NCBI GenBank assembly: GCA_964609495.1
Contig: CAZSTA010000014.1
Coordinates: 1 to 21,474 of the forward strand
Direction of reading: 5' to 3'
Length of the DNA: 21,474 nucleotides
From: CAZSTA01 sp964609495 [NCBI: uncultured bacterium]
Lineage (GTDB): Bacteria > CAZSTA01
Shown: positions 7,183 through 14,851 of the stretch, piece after piece
Position numbering within the stretch: the first letter of the stretch is position 1
How the letters are laid out: each line of letters begins with the position of its first letter
Translations under genes and position numbers: made by a program
The notes under the pieces: generated by a model
What the model was told of the DNA's origin: nothing
The model's input: the letters and a program-made list of their open reading frames with translations, nothing else
The model's database searches: none

Positions 7183-7302
7183 GAATCATATTCCCCAGCA
7201 CAAAGTTTTACATGCTTCGACTAGAGAGGAGATCACTTGATAGAGGACAAATTTTATGATAAGATCGGGGTGTATTTATATTTCTTAAAGGAGAGATAAG
7301 AT

Positions 7303-7470
7303 ATAGAATTAAACTTCAAATTTGTAATATTGCTGATAATAATATTGCTTATCAGCATAGGAACTTCATCCTTCGTATCTGCTCAAGAGACTACAAACAT
7401 ATCCAAAGAGGACAGGAAGGCTTTGGAGCAGGCAGAAAAGGATATAGAAATACTGGAGAGAGGATTATAA
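7303..7470 (+). CDS. Small putative secreted peptide with ATA in the start position
   Basis: An open frame of 55 codons encodes a classic signal peptide: a short N-terminus with Lys6, the hydrophobic run FVILLIIILLISIG, then SFVSA-QE as a probable cleavage site. A charged helical tail follows (SKEDRKALEQAEKDIEILERGL without internal stop). A good ribosome site, AAAGGAGAG (7287-7295), sits 7 nt before the first codon, ATA at 7303, and an in-frame TAA lies just upstream. No ATG, GTG or TTG is available before the hydrophobic core; TTG 7330 would cut the signal short. So this is either a rare ATA start, an ATG lost by mutation, or the N-terminal remnant of a larger secreted protein. Its stop overlaps the convergent HAD gene by 6 nt. 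No homologue is recognised. Confidence 0.5.
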   Translation: MELNFKFVILLIIILLISIGTSSFVSAQETTNISKEDRKALEQAEKDIEILERGL

Positions 7471-8193
7471 ATCCTTTAATACATAAGGTAAATCTTTCAG
7501 GCTAGGGATCACCGCATCGACTTCCTCCCTCTCTTCATCCTTCAAATCCCTCCTGAATAGAATCCCCTTCATTCCCACTCCCTTCGCTCCTTTGATATCA
7601 CTTTTTAGATCATCCCCAATATGCACTGTCTCTTCGGCCTTAACTCCTAGTCTGCCTAGGGTATGAAGGAAGATGAAGGGGGAAGGTTTGAGCTTGCCCA
7701 CCTCATCAGAGAAGGTGAGATGGCGGAAATGCTCTATCAATTTCTCTTCTCTTAGAGATACTCTAAGCATACTTCCAGGGGTTACTCCAGTATTGGAGAT
7801 AAGTCCAAGCGTGTACTTAGAGGAGAGGAGAGGTATAACCTCGTTCGCCCCTTCCATTATCCTAGGAGGGATAAAGAGATGAGCGCTAGTATAGGAATAT
7901 TCAGCTTCATCGAGCAATCTCTTATTCGTCTTTATCCTCAAATACTCGAATAATTTTTTCACCTGATCGCTGGGAGGAACCTCCTCGAGCCATCTCTCTC
8001 TAACGTCATTGGCGTATAATCCAGTTTTAATATAAGCTTCAACTATCTTCCTAATATCCACATTATGCCCATTGCGTTTCATAGCTCTAGCTATCCCCAA
8101 TACCCTCATCCTCCGCCTTTTTTCTGCTTCTTTTCTCTCAGAGAGGTAAAACAGCGTATCCCAAAAATCGAAGGTTATAGCTCTTATCGTCAT
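7465..8193 (-). CDS. HAD-superfamily hydrolase
   Basis: A 242-residue haloacid-dehalogenase fold protein, probably a small-molecule phosphatase. Motif I is FDFWDTL with nucleophile Asp9. The position that normally holds the second Asp (acid/base) is Trp11, as in a recognisable subgroup of HAD proteins. Motif II is LISNTG, motif III the lysine in KLKPSPFIF, and motif IV HIGDDLKSDIKGA. The cap domain lies between motifs I and II and is alpha-helical. It is the last gene of the nad operon, and its start overlaps the nadC stop by 4 nt, which implies translational coupling. A role in pyridine-nucleotide turnover would fit, but that is inferred from position only. Confidence 0.85.
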   Translation of the reverse strand: MTIRAITFDFWDTLFYLSERKEAEKRRRMRVLGIARAMKRNGHNVDIRKIVEAYIKTGLYANDVRERWLEEVPPSDQVKKLFEYLRIKTNKRLLDEAEYSYTSAHLFIPPRIMEGANEVIPLLSSKYTLGLISNTGVTPGSMLRVSLREEKLIEHFRHLTFSDEVGKLKPSPFIFLHTLGRLGVKAEETVHIGDDLKSDIKGAKGVGMKGILFRRDLKDEEREEVDAVIPSLKDLPYVLKDL

Positions 8194-9062
8194 TTTTTCT
8201 CCTCGAAATCCAAGCTCATATCTAATATCCCCGCAGAATGGGTTATCGCGCCACTGGAGATCACATCGACACCTGTCTGAGCGATCTTCCTGATGTTATC
8301 TAAGGTTATATTACCTGAAGCCTCTACGAGAGCTTCCCCATCTATAATCTGGACAGCCTCTTTCATATCCTCTGGACTCATATTATCTAGCATAATAATA
8401 TCTGCGCGCGCCCTTAAAGCCTCCCTAACCTGCTCTAAATTTGTTACTTCTACTTCTACCTTCATCGTATGAGGTATAGCCTCTCGAGCCTTTCTCACTG
8501 CCTCGGATATGCTTCCCAAGGCAACGATATGATTATCCTTGATCATTACCGCATCGTATAGGCCAAAACGATGGTTATGTCCCCCTCCCACTCTCACCGC
8601 ATATTTTTCTAAGAGTCGCAAATTAGGAGTTGTCTTTCTAGTATCAACGATGCGAACTGGATAGCCTTTAACCGCTTCAACAAAGGTCGCAGTCATTGTA
8701 GCTATGCCTGATAACCTCTGTAGGAAGTTCAGAGCGACTCTCTCCCCCATTAAGATAGAGCGAGCTTGTCCTTCAACCGAGGCTATAATATCTCCCTTCT
8801 CCCCCCTCTGTCCATCTTGTAATTCGGGGACAAAAGAGATCCTCTCATCTAAAATCTTGAAGGTCAATTTTACCAGTATTAGTCCAGCTATTACTCCCTT
8901 GCTCTTGGAGACTATATGGGCTTTAGCCTCAATGTTATCCGGGATCAGAGAAGCGCTGACATCACCAGTCCCTATATCCTCCTGTAAAGCACGCCAGACG
9001 ATCTCTCTCAAAGAGAGATCGTTCATCATCTCTAACGGCGAAGGATGATGTGTCTCAGCCAA
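8190..9062 (-). CDS. nadC: Quinolinate phosphoribosyltransferase (decarboxylating)
   Basis: Converts quinolinate and PRPP to nicotinate mononucleotide with release of CO2 and pyrophosphate, the last step specific to de novo NAD synthesis. At 290 residues it is a normal length. Recognisable segments are EDIGTGDVSA near the N-terminus, RIVDTRKTTPNLR, YAVRVGGGHNHRFGLYDAVM followed by IKDNH, VEVEVTN, DIIMLDNMSPEDM, and GVDVISSGAITHS at the C-terminus. These cover the substrate-binding Arg/Lys/His and the acidic residues. The start overlaps the 3' end of nadB by 31 nt, so the genes are tightly packed. Confidence 0.97.
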   Translation of the reverse strand: MAETHHPSPLEMMNDLSLREIVWRALQEDIGTGDVSASLIPDNIEAKAHIVSKSKGVIAGLILVKLTFKILDERISFVPELQDGQRGEKGDIIASVEGQARSILMGERVALNFLQRLSGIATMTATFVEAVKGYPVRIVDTRKTTPNLRLLEKYAVRVGGGHNHRFGLYDAVMIKDNHIVALGSISEAVRKAREAIPHTMKVEVEVTNLEQVREALRARADIIMLDNMSPEDMKEAVQIIDGEALVEASGNITLDNIRKIAQTGVDVISSGAITHSAGILDMSLDFEEKK

Positions 9063-10573
9063 TTAGTATCATCCCTTTCTGGATAATCCACTCGATGGTG
9101 AGCTCCCCTACTCTCGGTTCTGCTCAAAGCCGCTCGAGCGACTAATTCGGAGACCGTTAGCATATTCTTCAATTCCCAACTGGGGGGCTTCTCCTCCTCA
9201 GCTCTCTCCCGCAATTCCTCAAATTTAGCAAGCGCCCTTTTCAAGCCCTCTTCAGAGCGGATAATACCAACTTCGTCCCACATCACTTCCCTGAGCTTCT
9301 CTCGGACCTCTCTAAGATCGGTCGATAACTTTGGAGAGCCGATATCAGGAGTAATGTGGGCTCCTGAAGAGGTCGGAAGTCCATTCTCTATTATGAATTC
9401 TGCTAGACGACTCCCGAAGACCACACATTCCAAAAGGGAATTGCTGGCTAAACGATTGGCTCCATGCACTCCAGTGCAAGCGATCTCTCCTCCCACGAAT
9501 AAGCCCTCTACATTGGATCTCCCGTAGGTATCTACCTTCACCCCTCCCATCAGATAATGGGCTGCAGGGGCGACCGGAATCTGCTGATTGATTATATCCA
9601 ATCCATATCTCGAACAAGTATCAACGATAGTAGGGAAGCGTCTCTTGATGAGAGAAGGAGATAAATGGGTTAGATCTAGATGGACATTAGAGACGTTCGT
9701 CGCTTTCATCTCCTGAATTACGGATCTACTGACGATATCTCGAGGAGCAAGATCGGCTAAGGGATGATATTCACTCATAAAAGCCTCCCCTCGAGAATTG
9801 CGGAGGATGGCGCCCTCTCCTCTCACAGCCTCAGATATCAGGAAGCGAGGGGCAGGAGGGAAACAAAGGGAGGTCGGATGAAATTGGACGAATTCCATAT
9901 CCATAATCTCAGCTCCGGCTCGATAGGCCATCGCCACTCCATCACCAGTAGTTAATTCTGGATTGGTGGTATATTTGTAAATCTGCCCTATTCCTCCCGT
10001 CGCCAAAACCACCACTGGAGCGCGAAATGCGCGTAGCCTCCCTATCCTCGTATCGAAAGCTATTACTCCTGTGCAATGAGAATCATCCATAATTAGATCT
10101 AAGGCAAAGGTATGTTGATGAACCTCAACCCCGGTTATAGATCTCAACTTGGCGATGAGGGCTCGTTCGATCTCGCGCCCAGTCGCATCACCTTGAGCAT
10201 GTAGGACTCGTCTCTTGCTGTGCGCTCCTTCGAGAGTCAAGGCTATTCTTCCATCGCTGGTTTTGTCGAACTTAGTTCCTAGCTCGATCAATTCCTTTAT
10301 TCGTCGAGGGCCCTCCTCGGTTATAATCCGAACAGCTTCCTCATCACAAAGTCCCGCTCCAGCCACTAAAGTATCCTCGGCGTGAAGGGAGGAAGAATCC
10401 CCCTTGGATATGGCCGCGGCGATACCTCCCTGGGCATGCTCGGTATTGCTCTCCTTGAGTTCCTCCTTAGTTATTATCGTCACTGAGAAGTGAGAAGCTA
10501 ACTTTATAGCTACTAACAGCCCAGTCAGACCACTTCCAATAACTACCGCTTGGCTTACTTTCTCCTCTATCAT
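9032..10573 (-). CDS. nadB: L-aspartate oxidase
   Basis: An FAD flavoprotein that oxidises L-aspartate to iminoaspartate, the first step of NAD synthesis. It has 513 residues. The dinucleotide-binding motif VVIGSGLTGLL is at about 10-20, then SNTEHAQGGIAAA, the succinate-dehydrogenase-like EGAHSKRRVLHAQGDATG, VVLATGGIGQIYKYTTNP, MEFVQFHPTSL, and the C-terminal helical domain with LSRTESRGAHHRVDYPERDD. All are standard for NadB rather than fumarate reductase. Start and stop overlap nadA (4 nt) and nadC (31 nt). Iminoaspartate is unstable, so coupling to NadA makes sense. Confidence 0.97.
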   Translation of the reverse strand: MIEEKVSQAVVIGSGLTGLLVAIKLASHFSVTIITKEELKESNTEHAQGGIAAAISKGDSSSLHAEDTLVAGAGLCDEEAVRIITEEGPRRIKELIELGTKFDKTSDGRIALTLEGAHSKRRVLHAQGDATGREIERALIAKLRSITGVEVHQHTFALDLIMDDSHCTGVIAFDTRIGRLRAFRAPVVVLATGGIGQIYKYTTNPELTTGDGVAMAYRAGAEIMDMEFVQFHPTSLCFPPAPRFLISEAVRGEGAILRNSRGEAFMSEYHPLADLAPRDIVSRSVIQEMKATNVSNVHLDLTHLSPSLIKRRFPTIVDTCSRYGLDIINQQIPVAPAAHYLMGGVKVDTYGRSNVEGLFVGGEIACTGVHGANRLASNSLLECVVFGSRLAEFIIENGLPTSSGAHITPDIGSPKLSTDLREVREKLREVMWDEVGIIRSEEGLKRALAKFEELRERAEEEKPPSWELKNMLTVSELVARAALSRTESRGAHHRVDYPERDDTNWLRHIILRR

Positions 10574-11472
10574 ATCCTCAACATCCGTTCTATAGCGTTG
10601 TAAGCTCTAACTCGAATGTCCTCGGGGACGGTTACATGATATTGATCGTCTTCTAGCGCCCACAAGACCTTCTCCAAGTTGATGAGCTTCATATCAGGAC
10701 ATATCACTAATTCTGAAGGGGAATAAAAGATCTTGTCAGGATTATCATTTCGTAAGGCATGCAATATCCCTAACTCAGTGCCAATTATGAACTCCTTAGC
10801 ATGATTATCCCTAGCATATCGTCTTATAGTTGCGGTGCTTCCCACGAAATCAGCTAAAGCGATCACCTCTGCGGTGCATTCGGGATGAACCGCTACTTTA
10901 GCCTCGGGATGTTCTTCCTTCAACCTCTTTATATCACGAGCCATAACACGATGATGAGTGGGACAGAATCCATTCCACAGGATGATCTCCTTGTTCGTCT
11001 GAGTGGCGACATAAGCTCCTAGACATCTATCAGGGACGAATATTATCTGATCAGCTTCGATCGATTCCACAACCTTTACGGCATTAGAGGATGTGCAACA
11101 GATATCGCTCTCCGCTTTGACCTCTGCGGGGGAGTTCACATAACATACTACCTTCGCGGTGGGATATTTCCTCTTCATCTCTTGTAGCTTATCCACGGTT
11201 ATCATATCCGCCAAGGGACAACCAGCGTCCGAATCGGGCAGCAGAACTCTCTTATCAGGACAGATGATAGCGGCGGTCTCAGCCATAAATTTTACCCCGC
11301 AGAATACGATCACCTCGGCTTCGGTAGCAGCCGCCTTTTGGCTCAATCCCAACGAATCCCCTACATAATCCGCTATATCTTGAACCTCGCCTATCTGATA
11401 TATATGTGCCAAGATAACTGCGTTTCTCTCTCTTCTCAATTTGTCTATCTTCTGGACTATACCGTTTTTCAT
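10570..11472 (-). CDS. nadA: Quinolinate synthase
   Basis: A [4Fe-4S] enzyme that condenses iminoaspartate with dihydroxyacetone phosphate to quinolinate. The 300-residue length fits the short NadA form. The three cluster cysteines are visible: Cys85 in SDAGCPLADM, Cys170 in WNGFCPTHH and Cys258 in LVICPDMKL. Other family segments are LAHIYQIGEVQDIADYVGDS (the usual form is AHxYQ), VCYVNSPAEVKAESDICCTS and HPECTAEV. ATG 11472 is preceded by GGGGGA at good spacing. It is the first gene of the nadA-nadB-nadC-HAD operon. I see no clear promoter in the 88-nt gap upstream, only the terminator of the preceding gene, so part of its transcription may be readthrough. Confidence 0.97.
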   Translation of the reverse strand: MKNGIVQKIDKLRRERNAVILAHIYQIGEVQDIADYVGDSLGLSQKAAATEAEVIVFCGVKFMAETAAIICPDKRVLLPDSDAGCPLADMITVDKLQEMKRKYPTAKVVCYVNSPAEVKAESDICCTSSNAVKVVESIEADQIIFVPDRCLGAYVATQTNKEIILWNGFCPTHHRVMARDIKRLKEEHPEAKVAVHPECTAEVIALADFVGSTATIRRYARDNHAKEFIIGTELGILHALRNDNPDKIFYSPSELVICPDMKLINLEKVLWALEDDQYHVTVPEDIRVRAYNAIERMLRI

Positions 11473-11495
11473 CCATTTCCCCCATTATTCTATTT

Positions 11496-11537
11496 AAAGA
11501 AAGGGGAAGGAAATACGCCTTTCCTCTCCCCTTCCTT
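11496..11537 (-). terminator. Hairpin terminator after the SPOR-domain gene
   Basis: On the minus strand, AAGGAAGGGGAGAGGAAA folds back on TTTCCTTCCCCTTTCTT with one bulge and a few G-U pairs, then a T-rich segment. It lies between the SPOR-domain gene stop and the nadA start. The stem is imperfect, so some readthrough into nadA is plausible. Confidence 0.5.
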
Positions 11538-11560
11538 GATTATTAAGCTTAATCTCCCCT

Positions 11561-12679
11561 TTACTCGCCTTCGGTGATCTCTATAGTTATTATCTCTATG
11601 GGATATCCCAGATCGATAAGTTCGATAGCCACAGACTCCGCGTCCTCTCTGGAGGTAAATTCGCCTATCCGGAGCTTATACAAGGGAATATCAGCAGATT
11701 CTCTTATCATATACGCCTCGGAATACCCTAATTTCCGCATCTTTGATAAGATGCGCTCGGCATTCTCCTTGAAAGCGAAAGCTCCGACCTGAACTGCCCA
11801 TTTTCCGGTCGGTAGAATCTTAACGTAAATAGGCAATCCTCCTCTTCTTATGCGAGAAGCCTCCTGATAAGCCCGCCCGGAGGTGGCGAATTCATCTATT
11901 TGCACCTTATCAAGATCTACTGGTCTCTCCGTTAGCTCGGTGAAGATCATCCCTCGTTCCTCCAATTTCTTCTCAGCCTTTCTCCTATCCGCCTTGGTAA
12001 CGAAGGGTCCCAGGTGAAGAGTATAGGTCTCATAGGTTTTAATAGTTGGTACAACTTCTGGCTTCTCTACCACATTTCCTACCCACACCATCAGATCAAA
12101 GGGAGTCCCTCCCGGAGGAATATCTTCCCCTATTACCTCAACGGTCCAGGTTCCGCTTACCTCCCTGTTTATATCCCAAATACGGATATTTTCATCTGGT
12201 AAGGAGAGCTGAACTCCCGGATCCTTGCCAGTTATCAGGGTGCCATTATCATACAAATTGAAGAATATCTTTCCCCTTAATATCTCCAATTTAAAAATAG
12301 CGCTATCATAGACTTCATCGAATTCGATCTGTTGGAGATAAGTCTCCCTAAGCTTTATAACTCCACGGAGGTTAGTATGAACTGTTTTAAAAGCCTCCGG
12401 TCCTGGCTTCCCCTCGATACATTCTAGCTCTGATAACCTTTTACTTATCATCTTGGTGAGGGACCTTTTCTCGCGCTCTAAGGGGAAGCCCTGGAGATAG
12501 TAGGAGGCGGTCGTTCCTCCCCAAGATACAGCCAAAGTCGGTATTATCTCTCTGCAATGGTCTTCCATAGTGTCTATAGTCGATAGGATGTTATACTCTT
12601 CCGCATATACTGTTAGACATAATATTAAAGCAAGTGATATCAGACTGAGATTGATAATTCCCCTAGATAAATAATTCAT
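11561..12679 (-). CDS. Secreted or periplasmic SPOR-domain protein
   Basis: A 372-residue exported protein. Residues 1-26 are a signal peptide (hydrophobic ISLALILCLTVYA, cleavage before EEY). The cysteine is inside the hydrophobic core, not in a lipobox. The middle section, about 125-205, includes IFKLEILRGKIFFNLYDNG and SGTWTVEVIGEDIPPGGTPF, and resembles a beta-sandwich of the P-domain or pre-peptidase C-terminal type. The last third has SPOR-like repeats: YTLHLGPFVTKADRRKAEKK, KWAVQVGAFAFKENAERI, and YKLRIGEFTSREDAESVA. SPOR domains bind denuded peptidoglycan glycan strands, usually at division sites. ATG 12679 has a strong AGGAGGTG site, and a consensus promoter lies upstream. The exact role is unknown. 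Confidence 0.8.
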   Translation of the reverse strand: MNYLSRGIINLSLISLALILCLTVYAEEYNILSTIDTMEDHCREIIPTLAVSWGGTTASYYLQGFPLEREKRSLTKMISKRLSELECIEGKPGPEAFKTVHTNLRGVIKLRETYLQQIEFDEVYDSAIFKLEILRGKIFFNLYDNGTLITGKDPGVQLSLPDENIRIWDINREVSGTWTVEVIGEDIPPGGTPFDLMVWVGNVVEKPEVVPTIKTYETYTLHLGPFVTKADRRKAEKKLEERGMIFTELTERPVDLDKVQIDEFATSGRAYQEASRIRRGGLPIYVKILPTGKWAVQVGAFAFKENAERILSKMRKLGYSEAYMIRESADIPLYKLRIGEFTSREDAESVAIELIDLGYPIEIITIEITEGE

Positions 12680-12707
12680 TGCTCCACCTCCTAAATAGGT
12701 TTATTTA

Positions 12708-12736
12708 ATGATAACACAAAGCTCGATTAATGTCAA
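12708..12736 (-). promoter_or_regulatory. Promoter of the SPOR-domain gene
   Basis: On the minus strand TTGACA (12731-12736) and TATCAT (12708-12713) are separated by 17 bp. The start point would be near 12701, leaving a short leader with AGGAGGTG before the ATG at 12679. Confidence 0.8.
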
Positions 12737-12827
12737 GAATTTCTAGGAAACTTATAAAGTTCTTTCGATGTTAATTAAGATTTGTTTTTGTTCGCTCTCG
12801 AAAATGCACATTAATATAGATATTCCC

Positions 12828-13724
12828 TTACTTATCATTAATAGATGTAAGTGATATCTCATCAAAGCAAGTATCAACCTTAGAATTAGAAAATATACCA
12901 AAATATCCCTCTGAGAGAGAATCATCGTTATAAGTTCCTAATATCTGCCCGTTCAGATAGAGCTTCATTTCCGTGTCTAGACAGGATACTCTGAGAGTAT
13001 TCCAATCCCCTATTAGACAAAATCTTCGGGAGTAAGTGTTCCAATTTTCTATGTTGATCCAAGGACCCTCGAGGGTCTTTCCCAAGATGAAAGAACCGAA
13101 GGAGTTGATCCCAAAGTTATAACAGTTGCCAGAATTCCCCCGAAAACAGAGGCCAAAGGCGTTATTCAGTGAACCTCCCTTCCACTTCACTTTAGCCTCC
13201 AAAATAAAATTCGATTTGATCTCCGAGATGAGGGATACATTAAGATATCCGCTTTGATCTCCTACGACGCAATAGCTTCCATCTTCCGTGGTCCATATCC
13301 CCCTTTTAGCTTCCCAACCTTCGGCATCGCTGAAATCATCGAAGAAGTCCGGAGGGGTTGAAGGAGCAACTGTTATCTCTACGCTATTATCACTCCTTCC
13401 CCCTCTGCCATCAGTCGCTTTTACTCTAATAGTGAAAACTTTGTTCTCCCCAACAAAAGGAGCGTTCCAAGTTACAGAATTATCAGTTATGATGTTCAAC
13501 ACCCCTCCCTCTGCGATCCAGGTATAGGTGAGTGCATCTCCGTCGGGATCGGTTGCTAGAGCGGTTATATCAATCGTTCCCCCTCCTTGAGTCGTTGTCG
13601 TGGAGACGATCACCTCGATCGGTGAAGGGGAATTATTAGGTTTATCGATACTCTCCCTTTCACAACCATTTATCGCCGAGAGGGTAAATAAAGCTATTAA
13701 TATGCTGATAATTTTAAACTTCAT
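12828..13724 (-). CDS. Lipoprotein with Ig-like and concanavalin/LamG-like domains
   Basis: A 298-residue lipoprotein of unknown function. Residues 1-20 are a signal peptide ending SAINGC with Cys21 as the lipidation site. Residues about 35-118 form an Ig/PKD-like domain (DITALATDPDGDALTYTWIA, then FTIRVKATDGRGGRSDNSVEITV). Residues about 128-293 look like a concanavalin-type jelly roll of the LamG or DUF1080 sort (FDDFSDAEGWEAKRGIWTTEDG, FILEAKVKW, YFGIFSNS), which often bind or attack glycans. The ATG at 13724 has no strong Shine-Dalgarno within 12 nt; AAAGGA, inside the stop of the upstream permease relic, is about 18 nt away. A perfect promoter lies at 13822-13850. It ends about 90 nt before the SPOR promoter, with no clear terminator. 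Confidence 0.8.
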   Translation of the reverse strand: MKFKIISILIALFTLSAINGCERESIDKPNNSPSPIEVIVSTTTTQGGGTIDITALATDPDGDALTYTWIAEGGVLNIITDNSVTWNAPFVGENKVFTIRVKATDGRGGRSDNSVEITVAPSTPPDFFDDFSDAEGWEAKRGIWTTEDGSYCVVGDQSGYLNVSLISEIKSNFILEAKVKWKGGSLNNAFGLCFRGNSGNCYNFGINSFGSFILGKTLEGPWINIENWNTYSRRFCLIGDWNTLRVSCLDTEMKLYLNGQILGTYNDDSLSEGYFGIFSNSKVDTCFDEISLTSINDK

Positions 13725-13739
13725 ATCTACTCAGACTTG

Positions 13740-13805
13740 TTATCCTTTCATACCGGTAAGGGTTATTCCCTCGATGAAGTACTGCTGAGCAAAGAAGAAT
13801 ACCAT
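13740..13805 (-). pseudogene. Relic of the C-terminus of a MalG-type sugar permease
   Basis: On the minus strand 21 codons ending in TAA at 13740-13742 read MVFFFAQQY then FIEGITLTGMKG. This is the characteristic C-terminus of MalG-type ABC permeases; the intact permease at 5046 ends FIQGIALTGMKY. Upstream codons stop matching, with an in-frame TAG two codons before the ATG, so the rest of the gene has been deleted. DNA similarity to the 5046 gene is limited, so it comes from a different transporter. The relic lies between a strong promoter and the lipoprotein gene, suggesting the lipoprotein once followed a sugar transporter operon. It has no Shine-Dalgarno of its own. Confidence 0.75.
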
Positions 13806-13821
13806 TAGCTATCTTGTTCTA

Positions 13822-13850
13822 ATTATAACCAGAAAAATTTTATTTGTCAA
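13822..13850 (-). promoter_or_regulatory. Consensus promoter reading into the permease relic and lipoprotein
   Basis: On the minus strand TTGACA (13845-13850) and TATAAT (13822-13827) are spaced by exactly 17 bp. The transcript would begin near 13815, about 90 nt before the lipoprotein ATG, and include the permease relic. Confidence 0.85.
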
Positions 13851-13945
13851 CTTGAATTAAGAGCCGGCGACGCATATAAATTAGGGACTGGGAAAGCAAG
13901 GATATTAGATTCCCGATTCTATATGCTTCCATTACTAAAATAATG

Positions 13946-13974
13946 TTGACAAATTTAATATCTTTTGATATAAT
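13946..13974 (+). promoter_or_regulatory. Consensus promoter 1 upstream of the thioredoxin gene
   Basis: TTGACA (13946-13951), 17 bp, TATAAT (13969-13974): a perfect match to the consensus. It lies 277 nt before the thioredoxin start. No gene or clear terminator is visible between, so it probably gives a long leader. It is divergent from the promoter at 13822-13850. Confidence 0.85.
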
Positions 13975-14038
13975 ATAAAATATAAGTGAATTAGTTAGAT
14001 TTAGGCGATATCAAGTAGTTTCAGCAAAGCAAATATTC

Positions 14039-14067
14039 TTGACAATAGTTGATAAATAACTTAAAAT
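14039..14067 (+). promoter_or_regulatory. Promoter 2 upstream of the thioredoxin gene
   Basis: TTGACA (14039-14044), 17 bp, TAAAAT (14062-14067), in an A+T-rich setting between promoter 1 and the thioredoxin gene. Confidence 0.6.
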
Positions 14068-14109
14068 ATAGATAGTTACTCAAGGGGGAAGAATTTAAGG
14101 GAAGATCTT

Positions 14110-14144
14110 TTGACTTAATCAAATTCGCCTTTTTATGATATAAT
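14110..14144 (+). promoter_or_regulatory. Promoter 3 upstream of the thioredoxin gene
   Basis: TTGACT (14110-14115) is followed after 18 bp by TATGAT (14134-14139), which overlaps a perfect TATAAT at 14139-14144. The two -10 boxes are alternatives; TATAAT would be too far (23 bp) from this -35 and would need another. The leader would be about 100 nt. Confidence 0.55.
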
Positions 14145-14250
14145 ACTCAAGTGGCGCATAAAAGCTTTTGTCCGAATTTTTAACGTGTCATCTGAGATAG
14201 ATAAACTATATGAGTAATAGCCTTGCTCAAAAACTAAGGGGGATTGGTAA

Positions 14251-14814
14251 GTGGAAAAAAAGCCAGAAAGTAAGAGCAAAAGAGGGAAGATGATAATTAT
14301 ATCTCTCCTGCTGATCTTAGTCGTAATTTTAGTAGGGGTAGCGATAACTCAAACCAGGGTTCAAACTAGGCTGCCAGAAAGAAGAGAAGAGGCGGGTGAA
14401 CTAATCTGGTATGAGTATAATGAGGGCTTGGATAAAGCGAAAGCAGAGAATAAACATATCCTCATCGACTTTTATACCGACTGGTGCAAATGGTGCGAAG
14501 TTATGGATGATGAGACCTATGGTGATGAAGCGGTTAAAGAGATTATTCAAGAAAGCTTCGTGCCAGTAAAGGTAAATACCGAAGCCTCGGATAAGGTTAC
14601 TTACGAGGGGAAGCTAATAACTAAAGTTCAGTTAGCCAGAGTTTACGGCGTAACAGGCTATCCTAACACTTGGTTTTTAAAGCCAGAGGGAACTCCAATC
14701 GCTCCCCTATCAGGATATGTAGAGCCTGAACCCTTCGTTGATGTCCTCAATTATATTAAAGATGACATCTATGAGGAGATGAACTTCAAGGAGTATGTTG
14801 AGAATAAGCGATAA
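14251..14814 (+). CDS. Membrane-anchored thioredoxin-fold protein (DsbD C-terminal-domain-like)
   Basis: A 187-residue thiol-disulfide protein facing outside the cytoplasm. Residues 1-13 are basic, 14-33 a membrane anchor (MIIISLLLILVVILVGVAIT), and the thioredoxin fold spans about 50-175. The active site is DWCKWC with Cys79 and Cys82, and the cis-proline is in TGYPNTWF (Pro138). The start is GTG 14251 after AAGGGGGA. It lies 37 nt before ccdA. CcdA passes electrons from cytoplasmic thioredoxin, and this protein is the natural acceptor; together they do the job of the three parts of DsbD. Targets may be cytochrome c maturation or repair of oxidised envelope proteins. No cytochrome assembly genes are nearby. 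Confidence 0.88.
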   Translation: MEKKPESKSKRGKMIIISLLLILVVILVGVAITQTRVQTRLPERREEAGELIWYEYNEGLDKAKAENKHILIDFYTDWCKWCEVMDDETYGDEAVKEIIQESFVPVKVNTEASDKVTYEGKLITKVQLARVYGVTGYPNTWFLKPEGTPIAPLSGYVEPEPFVDVLNYIKDDIYEEMNFKEYVENKR

Positions 14815-14851
14815 GGTCCAAATTTATGAATGGAGAAGGAGCTAGTAGAAT

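Noticed and set aside
13740-13805. Permease relic as a recent partial copy of the permease at 5046
   Set aside because: The peptide tails are alike, but the DNA differs at many positions, so the relic derives from a different MalG-type gene.
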